Source of the DNA: Candidatus Acidifodinimicrobium mancum
GTDB taxonomy: Archaea; Nanobdellota; Nanobdellia; Parvarchaeales; Parvarchaeaceae
Length of the DNA stretch: 9,809 bases
Assembly (NCBI GenBank): GCA_015121965.1
Contig: JADFAP010000023.1
Location: 1 to 9,809, forward strand
Reading direction: 5' to 3'
Part shown: positions 6,608 to 9,809 of the stretch, in pieces
Numbering within the stretch: the stretch's first letter is position 1
How the letters are laid out: the number at the start of each line of letters is the position of its first letter
The notes under the pieces: generated by a model
What the model was told of the DNA's origin: nothing
Databases searched by the model: none
What the model saw: only the letters and a program-made list of their open reading frames with translations
Program-made: the position numbers and the translations under genes

Positions 6608-6922
6608 TCAACAATCCAGACGATTATTATAGCCATGAATATAATCCACAAAGAACTCTTCCTTCTGCAAGCGGCACCTGTAAACATAGAATGGGATTTC
6701 GTCTGCCCAATCGGGATATCTACGCTTTCCTATCCTTGCAAACCCTATATGAGAAAGCAAGAATTTCTGCAGAGAACTAAGCTTCAATTCTTCCATCTTT
6801 TTATCGTAAACATTCAACGCTCTCACCGTATACTTATCTCTAAAACCTGTGACATCAATCATCAATCTATTTTCTAGGCTTTTGTCTCTATATACTTCAT
6901 TAATGTAACTGATGTAAACCAT
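6608..6922 (-). CDS. small protein of unknown function (104 aa)
   Basis: I do not recognise a named family. The protein is soluble and basic, with no signal peptide or membrane helix. The second half looks conserved: GFARIGKRR, PDW, EIPFYVYRC (Cys83), then FVDYIHGYNNRLDC ending on Cys104. The pattern W..x..PFY..xC...DY.HGY..x.C resembles a small beta-rich domain with one possible pair of metal-binding Cys, but the chain stops directly at the second Cys, so a full zinc ribbon is not present. ATG 6922 is supported by TTAAATAA at exactly -30 to -23. It starts 48 bases after the cytochrome b stop and ends in a T7 run, so it is either an independent leaderless gene or the second gene of a cytochrome b transcript. 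A link to respiration is inferred only from position. Confidence 0.75.
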   Translation of the reverse strand: MVYISYINEVYRDKSLENRLMIDVTGFRDKYTVRALNVYDKKMEELKLSSLQKFLLSHIGFARIGKRRYPDWADEIPFYVYRCRLQKEEFFVDYIHGYNNRLDC

Positions 6923-6944
6923 TAAAATTCAATGAAATGAACCA

Positions 6945-6952
6945 TTATTTAA
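6945..6952 (-). promoter_or_regulatory. TATA box of the small gene at 6922
   Basis: TTAAATAA on the minus strand lies at -30 to -23 from the ATG, matching a leaderless archaeal promoter. It sits in the 48-base gap after the cytochrome b stop. Confidence 0.5.
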
Positions 6953-6970
6953 GCTTTTATCAAGGAGAGT

Positions 6971-8413
6971 TTACCTCTTCTTTTTCTTCTTCCTCATCTC
7001 TGGGTTGGTGTACCTATTCCAGAACAGCTTGTAAAGCTTAAGCCTGTCCGGAACCTCGTTCAGATAGGGTATAAACGGCAGAAACATGAATATCAGAAAT
7101 ATCAGGAAGGCCACAAGTCCGTTCTCCAAATCACTCCACCACGGTATGTTTGCTGTTTCAACCTCCAGAAGGTTATATGGAGCAAGCCAATACTCTATTG
7201 ACCAAGGCGGAGCGCCTACCTTCAGCATCCCATACTGAGCAGTTCTCAACCCGTACTTTGAAGCTACCTTACTGAGAGCGCCAGTATCATACAGGAAACG
7301 CAGAACGTAAGTTTGATCTAAACCGCTTGCGCTCTCACTTTGAACTGTAGACTGGTATACACCAGACTTAGCCATCTGCACTAAACTGGATATCATGGAA
7401 ATCATCGGATTCGTTGAATTAATTCCTGCTGTTACTGAGCCGTTATTCTCAAAGTACGTATAAGCATCTGCAAAATCAGCACTTTGCTGGGAAGCAGACT
7501 CAGAGAATAGAGGTTCAGCCTGGTTCTTACTGCCAGTCAAGTTAACATATGTTGCGTATGGGTTCAAAACATATACATTCCTTGTGTTGAAAGTGTATGG
7601 ATTTATAGTATCAAAATACGTAGCCGTGCCAGAGGAATAGTTGAACTCCTGCAGCAGCGTAACCGCGACGGTGTTTGGGCTTTGATTTGCAACCTGGCTT
7701 ATTGTTAGAGGAGGGATATAAGGGGAGCTGAAGACAACTGCAAAAAGGATAATTATTACGAGTATGTAAATCATCCTCCTGTACATTTTCGCATGATCTG
7801 CTTTGACCATTTTGTAAGGTATGTCTTTCCTGTACGGAAGGCTAAGCCCTTTCTTTCTAACCAAGGAATAATGCAGGAATATGAGGGACAAGAGTATGAT
7901 CGGCACGATAGCCACATGCCAGCCAAGCACTGCGCCCTGATTCAATGGGTTCACCCAAAACCCCAACCCCATGCCATTCCAAAGATCAGCGCCAGCCTTG
8001 TCGTTCCACTGTGATATAAGCCCGCCTTCTACCCCCAAGCCAAATGCAAATTCAAGGAATACTAACAGTAGTAAAATGCTCCCTATGATCCAGACTAATT
8101 TTTTCTTTTTAAATGCAGACGTGGAGAAATTGACGACTACATGTAAAAATAATAGGGTGACGAACGCCTCGGCGGCCCATAGATGGATACTGCGTAGGAA
8201 CACACCTGCTGGGTTAAGATCCCACCAATATGGCCCGAAGATAAGCATTATTATGCCCGTTATGCCTAGTATGACAAAAACCTCAAGCAGATAGATGCCT
8301 ATTGTGAAGAAAAAGCTATTTCCGTAAGAAGGCACATAATTTATGTACTGATCATGAAGGAGGCCGAATAGAGGCTTAAAGAAAGAAGAAACGCGGTTTT
8401 TATTATCCTTCAT
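6971..8413 (-). CDS. cytochrome b (b6/bc1 type) with a large extracytoplasmic insertion
   Basis: The diheme membrane subunit of a quinol-oxidising complex. Helices 1-4 cover about residues 33-60, 75-96, 106-127 and 158-185. The four heme ligands are His77 and His91 (14 apart) and His166 and His181 (15 apart); the 14/15 spacing is that of cytochrome b6 rather than mitochondrial b (14/14). Helix 5 is near 213-232. Then comes about 170 residues of Ser/Thr/Asn/Tyr-rich polar sequence (roughly 235-405), and one clear final helix near 430-450. The Qo-site PEWY is not canonical; the nearest match is SIEYW in PPWSIEYWLAPYNLLEVE. Further C-terminal helices usual in cytochrome b are not seen, and the tail is MRKKKKKR. 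ATG 8413 has TTTAAATA at -29 to -22. No Rieske gene is adjacent within the window. Confidence 0.9.
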   Translation of the reverse strand: MKDNKNRVSSFFKPLFGLLHDQYINYVPSYGNSFFFTIGIYLLEVFVILGITGIIMLIFGPYWWDLNPAGVFLRSIHLWAAEAFVTLLFLHVVVNFSTSAFKKKKLVWIIGSILLLLVFLEFAFGLGVEGGLISQWNDKAGADLWNGMGLGFWVNPLNQGAVLGWHVAIVPIILLSLIFLHYSLVRKKGLSLPYRKDIPYKMVKADHAKMYRRMIYILVIIILFAVVFSSPYIPPLTISQVANQSPNTVAVTLLQEFNYSSGTATYFDTINPYTFNTRNVYVLNPYATYVNLTGSKNQAEPLFSESASQQSADFADAYTYFENNGSVTAGINSTNPMISMISSLVQMAKSGVYQSTVQSESASGLDQTYVLRFLYDTGALSKVASKYGLRTAQYGMLKVGAPPWSIEYWLAPYNLLEVETANIPWWSDLENGLVAFLIFLIFMFLPFIPYLNEVPDRLKLYKLFWNRYTNPEMRKKKKKR

Positions 8414-8434
8414 ATGTACACTAAAAATTTTAAC

Positions 8435-8442
8435 TATTTAAA
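8435..8442 (-). promoter_or_regulatory. TATA box of cytochrome b
   Basis: TTTAAATA on the minus strand lies at -29 to -22 from the ATG at 8413, a close match to the archaeal consensus in the leaderless position. It sits in the 74-base divergent spacer shared with the kinase-like gene. Confidence 0.65.
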
Positions 8443-8453
8443 CATTATTAAAT

Positions 8454-8461
8454 AATTATAA
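8454..8461 (+). promoter_or_regulatory. TATA-like box of the kinase-like gene
   Basis: AATTATAA lies at -34 to -27 from ATG 8488, fitting a transcript start a few bases before the ATG. It is about 12 bases from the opposing cytochrome b box, so transcription factor B/TBP binding at the two could compete. Confidence 0.45.
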
Positions 8462-8487
8462 GCACGGAAAGCTTATAGTAATGATAT

Positions 8488-9153
8488 ATGGGGCAACAGT
8501 ATCTGAAAGGTCAGGTGTATCTAAAAGAGGAAGACGGTGTAAAGACAGTGATAAAGAGGTATAATGATTACAGTTCATTTAAGTGGCAGATAGTTCCTCT
8601 AATAGCTAATACCTCCTACCCAATGACAAGCTCGCCAGAGAGCAGGCTTGAGAGAGAGTTAGAGTTGTACAATGAAAAAATAGAAGGAGTGAATCTACCA
8701 AAAATTATAAGATACAACAAGGAAGATCTTACTCTAGAGAAGGAGTACATAGAAGGCAATCCACCATACAAGGAAACTAAATTGCTAGGAGAGCTGATGT
8801 ATAATCTTCACTCTCATGGCTATGTCTTAGGCGACTCAAAGATAGACAACTTCATACTGAATGAAAAAGACAAAAAAGTATACCTTATAGATTCGGAGCA
8901 AGTGTACAAGAGCAATGACGATCGATTGAAGGCATGGGACATAGATTTACTATTTTCATCACTAAGCTACAACCTAAATATAATAGACTACAGAAAAGCT
9001 ATTAGAGAATTCAAATCAACTTATTTTCTTTGGGATGGAGTCTCTAGATATACCATAGACACGAGGAACGCGGCTGTTCTTCTCCCCATGCCGCTGCCGA
9101 ACATCATCGTACTGTTGTCTGAGATATATCTAAACCTAGACAGGCTAGATTAG
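8488..9153 (+). CDS. protein-kinase-like (PKL-fold) phosphotransferase, archaeal type
   Basis: A compact 221-residue kinase-fold protein, probably cytoplasmic. VIKRYND (Lys23) is a candidate for the ATP-binding lysine and RLERELELYNE (53-63) for the helix C Glu region. LTLEKEYIEGN resembles the hinge. The catalytic loop is LHSHGYVLGDSKIDNFIL with Asp116 and Asn121. The metal-binding segment is VYLIDSEQV with Asp135, in place of DFG. AWDIDLLFSSLSYN (149-162) carries the conserved helix F Asp. This GDxKxDN...IDxEQ...AWDI pattern is one I associate with a group of archaeal kinase-like proteins rather than Bud32 or RIO, whose signatures are absent. The substrate (protein or small molecule) cannot be told. 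ATG 8488 begins a Met-Gly start with no SD, and a TATA-like box fits. It is divergent from cytochrome b and converges on UDGb. Confidence 0.78.
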   Translation: MGQQYLKGQVYLKEEDGVKTVIKRYNDYSSFKWQIVPLIANTSYPMTSSPESRLERELELYNEKIEGVNLPKIIRYNKEDLTLEKEYIEGNPPYKETKLLGELMYNLHSHGYVLGDSKIDNFILNEKDKKVYLIDSEQVYKSNDDRLKAWDIDLLFSSLSYNLNIIDYRKAIREFKSTYFLWDGVSRYTIDTRNAAVLLPMPLPNIIVLLSEIYLNLDRLD

Positions 9154-9166
9154 GATCTTAACTTAA

Positions 9167-9171
9167 TTTTT
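9167..9171 (+). terminator. T5 run after the kinase-like gene
   Basis: TTTTT lies 14 bases past the stop codon, inside the 47-base gap between the converging kinase-like and UDGb genes. No stem is seen. Confidence 0.35.
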
Positions 9172-9200
9172 CGGAAACGGTCATAGAATCTTGAACGTAA

Positions 9201-9809
9201 TTAATCCTGAAGATAGTTAGCTTTTATGAACAAGAGGAGGTTGACGAAATCCTTATACTCCAATTTGTGAGTGTTCGTATTCCTTGGACTTGGGTGGAAA
9301 GAGCTAAACAAGAACAGATCACCAAACTTGTAATTGAAATTATGCTTGAACACTATTCTGCTTATACCGAATCCTTTAGAGGACAGATAAGACTTAACGC
9401 CGTTAAATGCGATGCTCCCCAAGGCTAGTATTACCTTCTTTTTCTTCAGAAGATCTAGCTCTGAATTTATGTAGAAGCTGCAGTTCTCTATCTCGCTTTT
9501 CAAAGGCTTATTGTCTGGAGGGGGGCACTTTACTATGTCGGTAATGTAGCAGTCTTTAAGCCTTAAGCCATCATCCGAATCTTTAGAAATTGGAGAGCTA
9601 GAGAAACCAGCTTCATAGAGTGCTTTGAACAGGAACTCCCCTGACCTATCGCCTGTGAATACTCTGCCGGTTCTGTTTCCGCCGTAAAGACTCGGCGCCG
9701 GCCCGACAATAACTAACCTAGCGTTAAAGTCACCAAACCCGGTGATAGGCCGCCTCCAGCCGCTTTCTATGCTATTCCTATACTTGACCAGCCTAGTGCA
9801 TCTTTCGCA
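9201..9809 (-). CDS. uracil-DNA glycosylase family 5 (UDGb), 5' end beyond the window
   Basis: Removes uracil, and in this family often hypoxanthine or other deaminated bases, from DNA to start base excision repair. The frame stays open to the window edge, giving 202 residues; a TTG at 9503 in the same frame is an internal Leu. The fragment opens with CERC (Cys1, Cys4), and Cys95 (CPPPDNKP) and Cys110 (ENCSF) complete the four 4Fe-4S ligands. Family 5 signatures are GWRRPITGFGD, the active-site GPAPSLYGGNRTGR (36-49) followed by VFTGDRSGEFL, and the second motif HPSPRNTNTHKL (172-183). The lack of an acidic or Asn residue in the first motif's catalytic position separates family 5 from family 4. 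Only a short N-terminus should be missing. It converges on the kinase-like gene. Such enzymes matter where heat or acid speeds deamination. Confidence 0.93.
   Translation of the reverse strand, partial: CERCTRLVKYRNSIESGWRRPITGFGDFNARLVIVGPAPSLYGGNRTGRVFTGDRSGEFLFKALYEAGFSSSPISKDSDDGLRLKDCYITDIVKCPPPDNKPLKSEIENCSFYINSELDLLKKKKVILALGSIAFNGVKSYLSSKGFGISRIVFKHNFNYKFGDLFLFSSFHPSPRNTNTHKLEYKDFVNLLLFIKANYLQD

Noticed and set aside
6364..6877. Two plus-strand frames (138 and 96 residues) across the MFS 5' end and the small gene
   Set aside because: Both overlap better-supported minus-strand genes and cover the intergenic promoter region; composition is not protein-like.
7793..8294. Plus-strand frames inside cytochrome b
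   Set aside because: They are antisense to the helix 2-4 heme-binding region and show no independent signals.
9201..9503. 100-residue frame starting at TTG 9503 as a complete gene
   Set aside because: The same frame continues upstream through conserved UDGb motifs to the window edge, so the TTG is an internal Leu codon.

Overview
The window looks archaeal. Neither tRNA gene encodes its 3' CCA. Several minus-strand genes have a TTTAAATA-like TATA box about 23 to 30 bases before the start codon, as in leaderless archaeal transcripts. T-runs, not clear hairpins, follow several genes. Base composition is AT-rich. A plant/fungal-type P-type proton pump together with a cytochrome b fits an acidophilic respiring archaeon, for example a Thermoplasmata or ARMAN-like (Micrarchaeota/Parvarchaeota) lineage. 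That placement is inference; no marker gene here settles it.

Layout. Bases 1-297 hold the 3' end of an unrecognised plus-strand gene that meets hisS tail to tail, 3 bases apart. On the minus strand, read right to left, come the P-type H+-ATPase (4447-2039), a small winged-helix-like protein (about 1948/1923-1540) and histidyl-tRNA synthetase (about 1506-301). The last two probably form a two-gene unit. Upstream of the ATPase is tRNA-Val(GAC) (minus). It is divergent from tRNA-Lys(CTT) (plus) across a 198-base AT-rich spacer carrying a TATA box for each. The tRNA-Lys gene runs into the 3' end of a DHA2-type MFS exporter (6521-4836, minus).

Right half. A small unknown protein (6922-6608) follows a single-chain cytochrome b (8413-6971), both minus strand. 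Cytochrome b shares a divergent 74-base promoter region with a small protein-kinase-like gene (8488-9153, plus). The kinase converges on a family 5 uracil-DNA glycosylase (UDGb) whose 5' end lies beyond the window; its reading frame stays open to base 9809.

How the parts fit. The proton pump and the cytochrome b both act on the membrane proton gradient, and the MFS protein would use that gradient for export. The remaining genes are translation (hisS, two tRNAs), DNA repair (UDGb) and small regulators or unknowns. No stretch over 300 bases lacks a gene. I see no CRISPR array, insertion sequence or integrase. The points most worth checking are the possible +1 frameshift at the start of the winged-helix gene and the unusual cytochrome b: a very large insertion after helix 5, no canonical PEWY, no visible last helices and no adjacent Rieske gene.
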